Below, in pieces: positions 1-11,000 of a stretch of 47,189 bases of DNA (positions are counted from its first letter, which is position 1; each line of letters begins with the position of its first letter). The position numbers were made by a program, and so were the translations under genes. The notes beneath the pieces are model-generated. The model saw nothing but the letters and a program-made list of their open reading frames with translations. It was not told the DNA's origin and ran no database searches. This DNA comes from Parachlorella kessleri (taxonomy: Eukaryota > Chlorophyta > Trebouxiophyceae > Chlorellales > Chlorellaceae): positions 1-47,189 of the forward strand of contig BBXU01002205.1 in the NCBI GenBank assembly GCA_001598975.1. The letters run 5' to 3'.

Positions 1-492
1 GGGTGAGGGGGCCTGATGCCATGCGAGATGTTCGAGGCATGCATCTTTTTTATAGCTGCACTATGGGGGCCCTGAGCTCCCTGGACAGACTTGAAGTGGC
101 AGGCAGGGATTGGCTACTCGTGGTGGGATAAGTGGGTTGCAGCTACACTATGGCGAGGTTTTCTCCTTTGCACTGGGAGTTGCACTAAATCATGTACACG
201 AGTTGCCGATAGGTAAATGAATCGATATTATGCCCAGGCCTCAAGGGCACAGCCGTGTAAACGCGTCAAGTGAATGATAGGCACAATGCAGAGCGACCTG
301 CTGCATGCTGGCCTTACAGGACAGCTGACTCGTAGGTTGTTGCAGCATTAGATTTTCGCGCCGGTGAGGCCCCGCCCTTCCAGCCTCGGCAATACGCTCA
401 CCCTACCACAGTGGACCCGGTGTGGGGTTCCGCTGGTGACTCTTTCCTGACACATCTTGCAATCTGAGTCCAAGTGCCACTGTACTGTGCAG
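1..492 (+). other. Probable intron upstream of the first visible kinase exon
   Basis: No open frame here resembles a kinase N-lobe, although the exon at 493 opens in mid-domain just before the catalytic loop. The stretch is therefore best read as intron, possibly with an unrecognised small exon. A GT donor-like sequence lies at the very start (positions 3-8). Confidence 0.4.
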
Positions 493-2627
493 CTGGCTCA
501 TGACATGGCCTCCGGTCTGGCCTACCTGCACCCCTCAGTCGTGCACAGGGACCTCAAGCCACAGGTGCGGCCAGTTTCTTCTTGAGGAAGTTGGTTTGTA
601 CAGGAAGTGTGCCGCCGAAAGGCGCCAGCGCCTTACGTCATATGCTGCTTCATATGTCCTCCACGGCAGTATGGCATACTATAAGCGCCGGGCCTTCATG
701 CGGTGGACACCATGCTGGGTGTTGCTGAACAAGGAATGAACCCAGGCGTTACCCGTTTGCAGAACGTGCTGCTGGACGGTGAGGGGCGGGCCAAGCTGGC
801 AGACTTTGGCATCTCCAGGGTGAGTACAGCAAGCTTCCTGCAGTCAAAAAGTCCAGCATTCGCAACCCTTTGTTGGTGGTGGCAGGTAGTGCAATACAGG
901 TGACCTGGGCAGTACTAGCTGGACCTTGTCTTGGGGTAGGAGCCACGGGCCGCCATTGTCAGTCATCCCATTTGGACCAATGATGATGCTCACTGCTTGG
1001 CCCTGAAATCACATACAGGCTCCAATCATGGTGGTGTACCTCAGATTAATAGACCTATCTTCCTAGTGGCTAATGCGCACAGGTGAAGGACCCCACCAAG
1101 TCCTACCTGTCCTCGGGGGTCACCGAGACGGGCACGCCCATGTACATGGCACCCGAGCAGTTCAACGGCAGCAAAGTAGACGAGAAGGCAAGTTGCTTTG
1201 GTGGATGCTCTGACATGAAACATAGGGGCGTACAAGCGACAACATAATTTGATGGTGGCAGGCACTGTGCACAGAGGCGGGGGAGGGGCCAACTGTACTA
1301 AAAGAGTGACCCCTGCGCGCAATCGTGTGTGTGAGTTGACTGCTGGGTTGCAGCCTCCCCATCCTCCGCCGACCCCTGCTTGCTGCCCCACAGGTGGACG
1401 TGTTTGCGCTGGGAGTCATCCTCAACGAATGCTACACGCGGCGGCAGCCCTGGAAGGACTCCTCAATATTCTTCCACATCATCCTCAAGGTACGCAGGGG
1501 CAGTACACCGCTCGCTGCTCTGCAACCCCTTGTGGATAGCACCAAGATGGGCAGCCAGTGTGGGGCCCAAGAGAGGCAGCATCATGGTAATGAGCAGCGA
1601 GCGGCACGCGCGCTTAGCACACAGAAGGCTTATGCCCCTAGGTCAGTCTGTGAAGTAAGTCTTCCAAACTTGGTCAGCCCACAGGGGCTCAACAGCAGCC
1701 CCGCCCTGCCGCCCGCTCGCTTCCTTGCAGGTGGCCATCAACGGCGAGCGGCCGTGGACGGACCCTGACTGCCCCGACCCGCTGCGCAAGCTGATCACCA
1801 AGTGCTGGCACCAGAATCCCCACATGCGGCCCAGCCCCTCCGACATCATGAGGCTCACAGAGTTCCTCATACAGGAGGAGGTCCGCAAGTGGGAGCTGCC
1901 ACATCAGCAGGTGCAGGCGCTGCCTGGGCACGCGGGGGCTGGGGCTGGCGCGGGGCCCCAGCGGGCGAGGCTGTTGGGAGGTGTCTTGCTGGGGGGCGCC
2001 ACATCGCCGGGGGGACAGCCAGGTGCTGCCGCACAGAGCGAGCCACAAGTGGGTGGTGGTGGTGGCGGTATGGGAATTGTCAGCACAGCGCAGCAGGGCG
2101 CCGTGGGCGCCGGCGTGGTGGGAGCGGCCCAGGCGGCAGTGGCTGCCACTGTGCGCGGCGGGCGGGGGCTGCTGGCTCGCATGGTGTCAGGCATCCAGCA
2201 ACAGCAGCAGGGGCAGCAGGAGCACAAGCAGCAGCAGGAGCACAAGCAGCAGCCTGGTAAGCAGCTGGAGGGAGCCGTCCAGCAGCAGCCGCAGCATGGC
2301 CAGCAGGGGGACACGCAGCAGCATGGACAGCAGCTGGAGGGGGGCGTCCACCAGCGGCCGCATCATGGCCAGCAGGGAGCACCGCAGCAGCATGGACAGC
2401 AGCTGGAAGGGTGCGTCCACCAGCGGCCGTATCATGGCCAGCAGGGAGCACCGCAGCAGCATGGACAGCAGCTGGAATCGATGGAAGGATACCTCCACCA
2501 GCGGCCGCAGCAGGGGCAGCAGGGAGACAGCCTGCGGCAGCAGGAGCAGCAGCAAGGAGGGGAAGAGCAGCAACAGGGCAGTCTCCAGCAGCCACAGCAG
2601 AAGCACACAGCGCAGCAGCCACAGTAG
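493..2627 (+). CDS. Protein kinase, 3' part, with Gln-rich tail (5' end outside window)
   Basis: Ser/Thr- or TKL-type protein kinase, C-lobe and tail only. Exons read: 493-564, 763-819, 1083-1187, 1394-1489, 1731-2627 (stop TAG 2625-2627). The exons join in phase to give the catalytic loop HRDLKPQNVLLD, the DFG motif in LADFGISR, the activation-segment end GTPMYMAPEQ, subdomain IX DVFALGVIL and subdomain XI CWHQNPHMRPSPSDI. All C-lobe catalytic residues are present and it is an RD kinase, unlike the receptor kinases further along. The tail of about 230 residues has no recognisable domain; it is first Gly/Ala-rich, then Gln/His-rich with 23-residue tandem repeats. The intron at 1188-1393 starts with GC (GCAAGT). 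The N-lobe must lie upstream of position 1; no convincing kinase exon is visible in 1-492. Substrate and pathway are unknown. Confidence 0.85.
2262..2530 (+). repeat. 69-bp coding minisatellite in kinase tail
   Basis: A 69-bp unit (23 codons) repeats in frame, with successive units starting at 2262, 2331, 2400 and 2469. The first three are full length; the fourth carries a short in-frame insertion and degenerates. Each unit encodes a Gln/His/Gly/Pro-rich peptide beginning QLEG and containing HQRP and HGQQG. Because the unit is a multiple of three, copy number can change without breaking the kinase frame. Confidence 0.85.
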
Positions 2628-3684
2628 GAAGTAGAACACTAGCAGGGAAGACAGTAAGAGGTAGATGGCACACTGCCTTGAGGGGCCCCGCAAAACTAGG
2701 AAGGATCCCTGTGCTGAAGAGTTGAGCTGAGTTGAGCTGATGAACCGCCAAGGATGTGTGCATCAACTGCCCGCTCTCATGAGTGCTCGCTGAGTTTTGA
2801 AGTAAGTACCAATTTTGACAAGCAGGGGGCATGCTTGGTATTGAACTCGTCTCCACCCCCACGCACAGTACAATGCAGTCCGCAAAACTTGCCAACACCT
2901 GGAAGGTACTTAAACACTAAAGGCATAGACGAGGCCTTGCCAAGTCCTAGGGGAAGCCAGAGATTTATTGAATGCTCCATCAGAGTACCAACAACCAAGT
3001 TCAGCTGTCAGTGCTATCAGTCCCATATCAGCAATAGGGGCGTTGCCCATCACGCTGTCGGTCAGGTCGTCCATGCCAGTACCAAGTGCTGTGACGCGAT
3101 ACACACACAGTATAAGTAGCCGTTGATCCTACAGACCATACCTCAGGATGCTGGTCCTTGTCAATGCCGGTAGGTTCATGGGGGGCAATGACTGACACCC
3201 TTCACACTCAACTCAGAACCCGCCCGCTGCGGACAATCCACAAATCACAAAGTGCACTACACTGTGCTCAGCAATGTACTACCAATGCAGTTCTGGGGGA
3301 AAGCAGTCACAGGCACATATCGCCCCAGCCCCATCTCCAGCAACGCTGTCTCAAGCAGTGCCCGGTTCAGCTCCTTCAGACTCTTATCCTGCAAGGGAGC
3401 ATCTCTCTAATCAGCCTTGGAAAGCAGCCCACATGGGATCAGATTTGAGGGCAAAAAGGATGAGAAATGCAGCTGAGCGGTCCCCTGGACTCTCTATTCC
3501 TATGTGGGGAAGTGGGACCCGCACAATCCAAGGCGCGTGGGGTCTCACCATATGGTGAAGCTACAAGCCGGAGACCTGTCAGGCAACCCAGGCAAGCAGC
3601 CATCAGCACGCGGCTGAGCCCCAGGGCACACCTTGCTATCCAGCCTTGTTTGTACAGCTCTCCCTTACCTCTCCACACTTTGCT
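2628..3684. other. Intergenic region between convergent genes
   Basis: This holds the 3' flank of the kinase (+) and of the glycosyltransferase (-). I see no supported coding exon. No TGTAA polyadenylation motif, the usual signal in volvocine algae, was found on either strand, so transcript ends are undefined. A further 3' exon of the glycosyltransferase could lie here if its donor at 3732 is used. Confidence 0.5.
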
Positions 3685-3820
3685 CTACCTGCCACCATCA
3701 AGAACAATGTTTACCCATCCAAAGGTGCTCACCTGTATCGGGCCCGTGTTGGGCGCGCCAGTGCCTTGTAGCTGCTGTCCATGCGCCTGCTGATGCCAGT
3801 GCTGTTGTAGTTGTTGCGGT

Positions 3821-3852
<32 letters not shown>

Positions 3853-6800
3853 AGCATGGGCATTGGGCCCAGGTTGCCCTTGCTGCTGCAGCTGCAGCTG
3901 CCGCTGCGTGCTCTGCTGCTGCTGCTGCTGCCGCCAGCTCTGCAGGAAAGACCCCTGCTGCCCTCCTTGCTGCTGCTGTTCCTCCCCCGCCTGCTGCTGC
4001 TGCTGCTGCTTGTGGAGCATTTGTTGCCCCACCTGCCGGGCCCTGCTGTGTGGCTGCTTCATGTGGGGCAGGTGCACCAGGTAGGCGGTGGGGTGTACCG
4101 CCAGCTGGTACTTCAGCTGGCGCACCATGTGCAGCAGGTGCTGGGCCCTGTTCCAGTGGTACCCACGGAAGCGCTCATCAAACCTGCAGCGAGCCCAGGC
4201 AACAATGGCAAGGAAACACTTATTGGCGTGGGGTGACATGTAGCTTATGGGGAATGAGCGGGTTTGGCTAAAGCAGGCCCGCCGCTGACTAGGAAGCCAG
4301 GGACCCCTGCTGCATAGAGGTGCTGGTATGTACCCAGGGGTGCTGTCACCCTGATTGAAGCAGCAGTCAATGGGCCTGGCTGGCAGCAAAAGAAGAAAGA
4401 AGGAAGTCGACAGAAGAATATAACCCACAAGTGCACCTGCCTGCCCTCAGCACCCAGCCCCCACTGTCATGCAGCTGCTTCTAACTCACCAGGGCACACG
4501 GCTGGTTGCCATCAGCAGGTGTGGCTCAAAGCCCAGCTCGTAGCTAACGTTGTAAGCCTGGTCAGCAGACATCCACCGCTGCACATCGGTGGGCCCATGG
4601 CCCGTGGGGTAGCTTGTTGAGTGGAAGCCTCGTAACGCGCCGCGGCTGCGCAGCAGGGGCAGCACGCAACCTCCTGCTTACACCTTGTTTAAGGACGGAG
4701 AGAGTGAGCATAGGAGATCAAGGCTTGAGCTCGCCATGCAAAATGCAATGCAGCAGCAGGGAGCTGGTCCTGCTGGTGCTGCTTGTATCTCGAAGGGGCG
4801 GGTGTCTAATAACCAAATTAGTAACCCCCTGGGCAACTGCCCTTGGCGCAAGTACAGCCCGCCGCACCCTGGCCAGTGACCACCTCCTCCCTTTTCTACG
4901 TCCTCACTGCCGCTCGGAGAGCCTCGGCTTCACCCAGCCCACACACACCTCACCTGAACTGTTCTGCCACGAACGCCTTTCCTAGTGCCAGCGCCTTGAG
5001 CGCCACATCCCTGCCCTGCAGCCCCTGCTGGGAGGCTGCCTCCAGAGCCGGCAGCACCAGAGCAGCGCCTTGCTGAAGCGCCCACATGAGCTGCATGTAC
5101 TGCTGTGAGTCGGCCTGCAGGGCTGACAGGCTGCTGCTGACCCCAAAGTCCACGTCCAACAAGAGCACTGCCTGCAGAAGTATAGCCAGCCGGTCGTGAT
5201 GGTGGGGAGGATAGCAGTCGGCTGTGTGCGCTTGCCAAGGTTTGATCATGGAACAAAACTATTATCAGAAAACTGTGTGTTGAGCAAGGCACAGCGTCTG
5301 TGGCGAGAGACAGGGAGGCGAGAGGACCAAGCAGGCGTGAGCTGGTTCCACTGGAAGGAAGAGAGACCTTCGGCATACAACGCTCGCCCCTGTAAGAACA
5401 ACCCCCTTGCGGTAACCCAACACACCTCGGTTTTCACGTTCATCAATGCTCGGTTGCGCACAGCATTGACAGGATACTGCAGGGCAGCTTGGCTGCTACA
5501 CCGCTCCTCTGTCACCAGCTCCAAGTCCAGCATGCATGACTGGGCCTCATCCACGGACGCATGGAAGCGCAAGGCCTGCACAGGAGTGTCACCTCTGCTT
5601 TGGCATCTGGTACTGGTACAGTGTGCTCGCCCTGCTTTGAAGCCGCAGCAGCTGCAGTGGCGCCAGGTCGATGGCAAGGTGACGCTAGGCCAAGGCTCCC
5701 CGTTGGCAAAGCTCTCCAGTGTCTTGGCATTCCGCTGACGTGGCCGGAACGCTCCGCTACAATGGTGGGTGAGCTCTGTGGACCCCCCCGACCACTTCCA
5801 ACTCAACAAACCAACGCAACCACCTCATGGCCATCGTGTCCTTACCCTGAGGATAGCAATGTCCAAGGTTGAGCCGTTGAGAGCAGGGTCCGGCGAGTAC
5901 ACCCGCCCCAGAAGGAGGGGTATGTACACTGCTGCTGAAATATGCTGTCGCCACAACCTGCAGGGCATCTCAGGGGGGAGTAACCTTGCCTGCCACCCAG
6001 CGACGCCTGGTTCCTGGCTGGAGATGCAAGCAGGCTGTGCACTCAAACTATGCGGTAAGCAAGGCAAATGATCGCCCGCCCGCCCAGCCTCAACAAAATA
6101 CCGCTATAGTTTGTTCCAATTCCGCTGCCGTGCCTGCTCACCAACTGCTGGCCAATAGCAAGAATGTGAGTGTGTGCACATGTGGCGGGTAGCGCACCTG
6201 CTGCGCTTCCCCTGCTGGCTTGCCGAGGCGCTGCCTGCTGTCCCCCGGCTCACCTGCACAGCGTGCCCAGCATGCCTAGCCTCTCCAGCGACAGCTGGGT
6301 GGCCACCGTGATCCCCCTGCTACTCCTAGGCTGGGAGCTCTCCAGCCTGGCAACAGTCCTGAGCTGGGGCACTGCCCAGGGCATGTCGCCGCGGCACCAC
6401 TTGGCAGGTGGCGCAGCGTGGCCAAAGCGGTTGATGTAGGACTTGGAGCGCAGGGCAAAGTCGTGCCTGCAAGCAGCGGCCTAGGGCAGAGGACATACTG
6501 AGGTGGCCAGGGGATATGGGGAGGGACGCGATGGGACAGGGCCAAGGCAGACTGGGCAGGCCCGAGGGGGGCATGGGAGGATTGTCATAGACCATGGGCA
6601 AAGTCGACAATCGCTGGTGTACGCTGCCCCCTGCAAACAGTACACCGGGGAACACCCAAACATGAAGATACTGCATACACTTCGGCCCCAGTTCTGAGCC
6701 CCAACACCCCTCAAAAACCCAAGCGCATCCTGCAGGGGCTGCCAGCTTGGCTTGCCAGCACAGACCACTCACACTTCGAGGGCTGTACCATCTTACCAGT

Positions 6801-7386
6801 ATGAGCTGGCATTGACACGCAGCCTCTGCCACGCCCCCTCTTCACACCGCCACCTGGCTGTGCTAGATACATGACCCTGCCTCGAGGGGCTTGAAGCTAG
6901 GACAGGCTGCTGTCCCTGACCTGCCTGCTGTTGCTGCTGCTGGATGAGAGCACGGCGGCCGGCTGACCCAGGGTCTGCAAACCCAACGCTGCCTGCCCCT
7001 TCCATGCTCCTTCCATCCACGCCGCCTGCTGCTGCTGCTGCTGTTGCGCCACCAGTCTGCAGCTCCCCTCTCCCAGACATAATGGGGTCCGCTGCTGCTG
7101 CGGACAGCACAAGGCCGCTGCTGTGGAGGCGCTGCGCTTTTTGGTGCCCGGGCTGTATCACGAGGGTTCCACGGTGGCTAGCGACAGCCTGCAGACTGGT
7201 TGCCTGCTGCACGCTGTGCCCGCTTTGCACATCGGCAGCCCCCTGGGTGAGAGACACAGAGGGAGTAGGCAGCTGCCCTGCGTGCAATGGGGGCTTTTCG
7301 GCTGGGGTTTGCTGCGAGCTGCCCTCCCCTCGCCACGTTGCTTGCGTAGCGAGCGGCACAAGGATGTGGACTGTCAGGGAGTGCAC
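3685..7386 (-). CDS. GT49 / LARGE-like glycosyltransferase with poly-Gln C-terminus (N-terminus uncertain)
   Basis: Glycosyltransferase of the Glyco_transf_49 family (LARGE / B4GAT1 relatives), which in animals act as Golgi sugar transferases. Exons in transcript order: about 7386-6797, 6466-6254, 5957-5846, 5575-5426, 5171-4954, 4612-4490, 4183-3685. All junction phases agree. In order the protein shows VTVATQLSLERLGMLGTLC (family entry motif), HISAAVYIP, YPVNAVRNRAL, a DxD metal/nucleotide-sugar site in AVLLLDVDFGVS, GHGPTDVQRW, SYELGFEPHLL, WFDERFRGYHWNRAQHL and the closing VHPTAYLVHLPHMKQ. The family core is complete. A Gln-rich tail follows. A donor-like GTGAGC at 3732 could end this exon before the stop at 3685, so the last residues are uncertain. 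The first exon is Ala/Gly/Gln-rich; its start codon and any membrane anchor were not identified. The substrate is unknown. Confidence 0.82.
3800..4020 (-). repeat. CTG/CAG triplet-rich tract encoding poly-Gln
   Basis: Interrupted CTG runs (CAG on the coding strand) encode several runs of four to ten Gln in the C-terminal tail of the GT49 protein, just after the catalytic fold ends. The longest lies near 3823-3851. Such tracts are length-variable. Confidence 0.8.
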
Positions 7387-8061
7387 CTGTGGGCACTGAA
7401 ACGGTTCTCTGTGGGCACTTGGTGAGTGGTTGGTCTTTCAAGTCTGAAACACTTTGGCGCTGGCCGGTGGAATTTTTGCCCCACCCTCAGCCTGCAACCC
7501 CAACCTGTAGGGACACGTAGGCCCCCTTGGACTTATGGTGTCACCAACACACACGGTATTGCCAGGCACCACCCACCCCAAGCACCAGCAGGAAGGACGT
7601 GGCCAGCTTCCACCGCCACCAGCTGTGCCCCAAGTGCGCTTTTGGAGAATGCTGTTCTTTATGGCGACAAGGGTGGTGGCCAATGGACGGTACCCTCTGC
7701 CACAGGGCCTGCACGCAAGCGACCTTCATGATGATTACGCCAGTATTGACCTTCTACCCAGCAGGGCTCGTTGACGACTGGTGTACTTACTGTGCTGACA
7801 CCCGTGGTCATGGCGAGCCCCTTGCCATCTGCTCCCTTGCATAGACCTCAACACAATTGGCGACGTGGAAACGCTTTCTTGCAGGATACAGCGCATTGCC
7901 TCACCCTGGCACCTTGTGAGCTGGAGCCTTGGCATTTGAGCCGTAAATGGCGGGAGCACGTTCAAGTCCCTCGGACGCAGGTGCAGCACGGCTTCTCTTA
8001 TCAATGTCTGTCTATGAGCATCCCCTAGTTTCATAGCAAATTCCACGTGACAGCCTGGCAG
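7387..8061. promoter_or_regulatory. Divergent intergenic region between GT49 and kinesin genes
   Basis: The two genes are transcribed away from each other, so this stretch of roughly 0.7 kb should hold both 5' flanks. It may also hold an unrecognised first exon of the glycosyltransferase, whose start codon was not found. No clear TATA box or other named element was recognised. Confidence 0.4.
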
Positions 8062-11000
8062 ATGACTTCGATCAGTGGTGGAAACCATGACGCCCTTCTG
8101 GCGGGGGACGAGGAGCTCCTCGTGCCCCGGCTTGTGGCACGGATTGCCGAGCTGGAGCACGAGCTGTACGCCCATGAGCTGAAACAAGGCGGGCAGGAGA
8201 GCAGCACCGGGCTGCTTGACAAATTTGCGGCACTTCTCAAGCGGGCCCAGAACTCCCTGGACGCTGGGGTGGCATACGTGTAAGCCGGGTTATTTCACTG
8301 CACGAGCTAGAGCCTACCTTGCCGACGCTGGTTGTGGTGCCCCCAAGGTAGTAACAGAGGGTGGAGAAGGCCTCACTTCTGTTTCCCACCAGTAACCTGC
8401 CGCTGCGTCCAAACATGCAGTGTGGGAGAGGTGGAGGCAGCGCAGCAGCAGGGCGTAGCAGGCCAAGCGACCGGCGCAAGCCAAGCTGCTCTGACCAAGG
8501 AAGCGACCGCCAAGTCTCTTCTGATCACCCTGCGGAGGCTGCAGTCGCTCAAGGAAGACAAGGCCGCCTTGGAGCAGAGAGTGGAGTGCATGCAGCGCCA
8601 GCTGGGCGAAGCGCACTCAGCGCTGCAGCGGGCAGAGCAGCAGCAAGCTGCTGTGCTGTGTGAGCGAGATGAGGCGCTGGCTGCTGCAGAGGCACTCAGG
8701 TACTCGGCTATGTGCTTGGTAGTATGAGCTTGCACCAATGTAGGACGCAACTAGCTGGGCGTCTACATGGTAGCAGGCGGCGGCTTCCAGCAGGCAGGGA
8801 AGGGGATTCTCAAGACCGGCGAGCCGCTTGCCAAGTAGCCTACTTGGCACAGCTACCAAAGAAACGGTGGCTACTGGTGGAGCTTATACACAGAAGGCCT
8901 GGCACAGTCTCCCAGGTTTGGTTCCGTCTGCAGCCCATATGGTCAAGGCGTCATCATGATGTCTTTCACAATGCCTGGTACTCTGCTCGCACATATAAAT
9001 GATCAGTATGCGTAAGGCTACAGCAGTTGCTGCCTGCACATTCTGCTTTCCTTGGGCCCCGCTATGCGAATGCAGCGGCACCCACCAGAGAGACCAGGAG
9101 GCCCTTGCCAGCCTCAGCCAGGAGCTGGAGCGTGCACAGCGTGCCCAGCAGGACGCGCAGCAGGCCCAGCATGCCCAGCAGCTGGCGGCCCACGCAGCAG
9201 AGTTTGACCGCCGCGCTGCTGTGTGGCAGGCCGAGGCAGCGCAGCATGCACAGCATGCCGCGGAGCTGGCAGCAGCGCTGCAGCAGGCACAGCAGCAGGG
9301 GCAGCAGCTGGAATGCCAGCTGGAGGCCAGCAGGGCCGAATGCCAGCGGCTTCAAATGGAGTTGGCGGGGTTGAACGAGACGGTGGCAAGTCTCGGTGTT
9401 GAGGCAGAGGGTCTGCGACAAGCACGCGCAGCCGTGGCGCAGGTGTGCAGTGGCATTTGCTGCCATGACACCTGTATGAACCGTATGAAGCCTCACTGCT
9501 AAGTCGCCCTTCGCACCTGACGGCGAGCCAGGTAGTCGTGATTTGCTGAAGCCAAGGAGAAGTGAGCAGGTGTAGGGCTGCCCAGCCGATGGCAGACCTA
9601 ACTGCTGCGTGCGTGCGTGCCTCCTGCCAGGAACTGAATGAGACCAAGGCAAAGCTAGAAAGAGCGCGGTCCGATGCTGAGGAATTCCAGCGGCGGTTCC
9701 TGCAGGTGGGCTGGGGCGGGAGACTCTAACAAAGGGTACAACTGTGTTTCTTGGGACTAGTGATTGACCATAACCCTTGTGACTGAACCTGTGCATTGTT
9801 AGTCAGTCAGGGTAAAAGTTAATGGCCGAGTGAGCAGGCAGGCACCCACAGCCGTGCCGCTTGTCCTCAGTAGCACCCTTGCAGGCAGCAGGGTCCCCGG
9901 CATTAACATGTATGCCTCCCCTCTGTGTGGCCGTGGCTCCTGGACCGCAGCATTGCTAGTCTCGGTTCCAGTGACCAAGCCCGCATCGAGATAGCCTGGT
10001 GCATTTTTGTCCCCCGGCAGGAGCGGCTGGAGCGGAGGAAAGTTCACGAGCAGCTGCAGGTGTTGAGGGGCAACATCCGAGTCATCTGCAGGTCGGTGTT
10101 GTGGCCCTTGTGACTGAGTAATGCATACCATGGTCTCATCCTCTCCACAACTACCTGGAGATTAAGTGCCAAGTGAACAACCTCCTTGCATGCATGCGCG
10201 CCCTGCTTTCATGCATGGAACCGCAAACACAGCCGCTCTGTCATTAAGAGTTGGCGCCAAGTGTCTTCCTCTCCTTCCCCCCTCCCCCTGCCCAGGGCAG
10301 CGCCCCCTGCCTCCCCTTGGGTGCCGCAAGCTGTGTCCACCCACTGCAAGTCACTCCACTGCCCATACAGCCACGTCACTCCCTTTTTCATACAGCCCTT
10401 GTGTCACTTCCTGGTGCCTTGCCCTCCTGCTGCAGGGTGCGGCCCCTGGCATCTGCCTCGGAGCACCAGGCGGTGTCCTTCCCCTACCCGGGGACCCTCC
10501 TGGTGGCTCCCAGCGACAAGCGCAACCAGGAGTTTGAGTTTGATGCCGTGTTCGAGGGCAGCAGCTCCCAGGTGAGCTCCATGCCAGAAGGAAAAACCCA
10601 AATAAATATAAAAAATGTGCATGTACATGGAAGCCATGTATTGCAAGCTTGACAGGTCCAGGGCAAAGGTCCTGGCACACTCCTGGCATTAGGAATGACT
10701 GCCACGGGCAAGTTCAGCCAAATCATGGTCGTAGCCTTTGCACCACAGCCATCCAGCAGCTGCTGTGTAAGCATGTGTGTACTCCATGTTGCCCGCAGGA
10801 GGCTGTGTTTGATGAGGTGGCCCCACTTATCCGTTCCTGCGCTGACGGCTACAACGTGTGCATCTTTGCGTACGGCCAGACAGGCTCGGGCAAGACCCAC
10901 ACCATGCAGGGGCCTGACAGCGACCCAGGTAGGGCAACCCTCGTTTGAATTTTTTGATTGCACGGCTTGACTGAGCCGCTTACTCCCTGTTAGCGCTGGC

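Noticed and set aside
1725..2898. Several long open frames on both strands over the kinase tail
   Set aside because: They are shadows of CAG-rich coding DNA; only the frame continuous with the kinase domain is supported.
5575..5809. 5' extension of the GT49 exon at 5426-5575
   Set aside because: The frame is open upstream, but the exon before it (5846-5957) ends in phase 0, which fits only the acceptor at 5576 and gives a continuous family sequence.
7438..7683. Open frame as first exon of the GT49 gene
   Set aside because: It has no ATG at its start, no signal-anchor-like segment and no phase-checked junction to the exon at 6797, so it was not included in the model.
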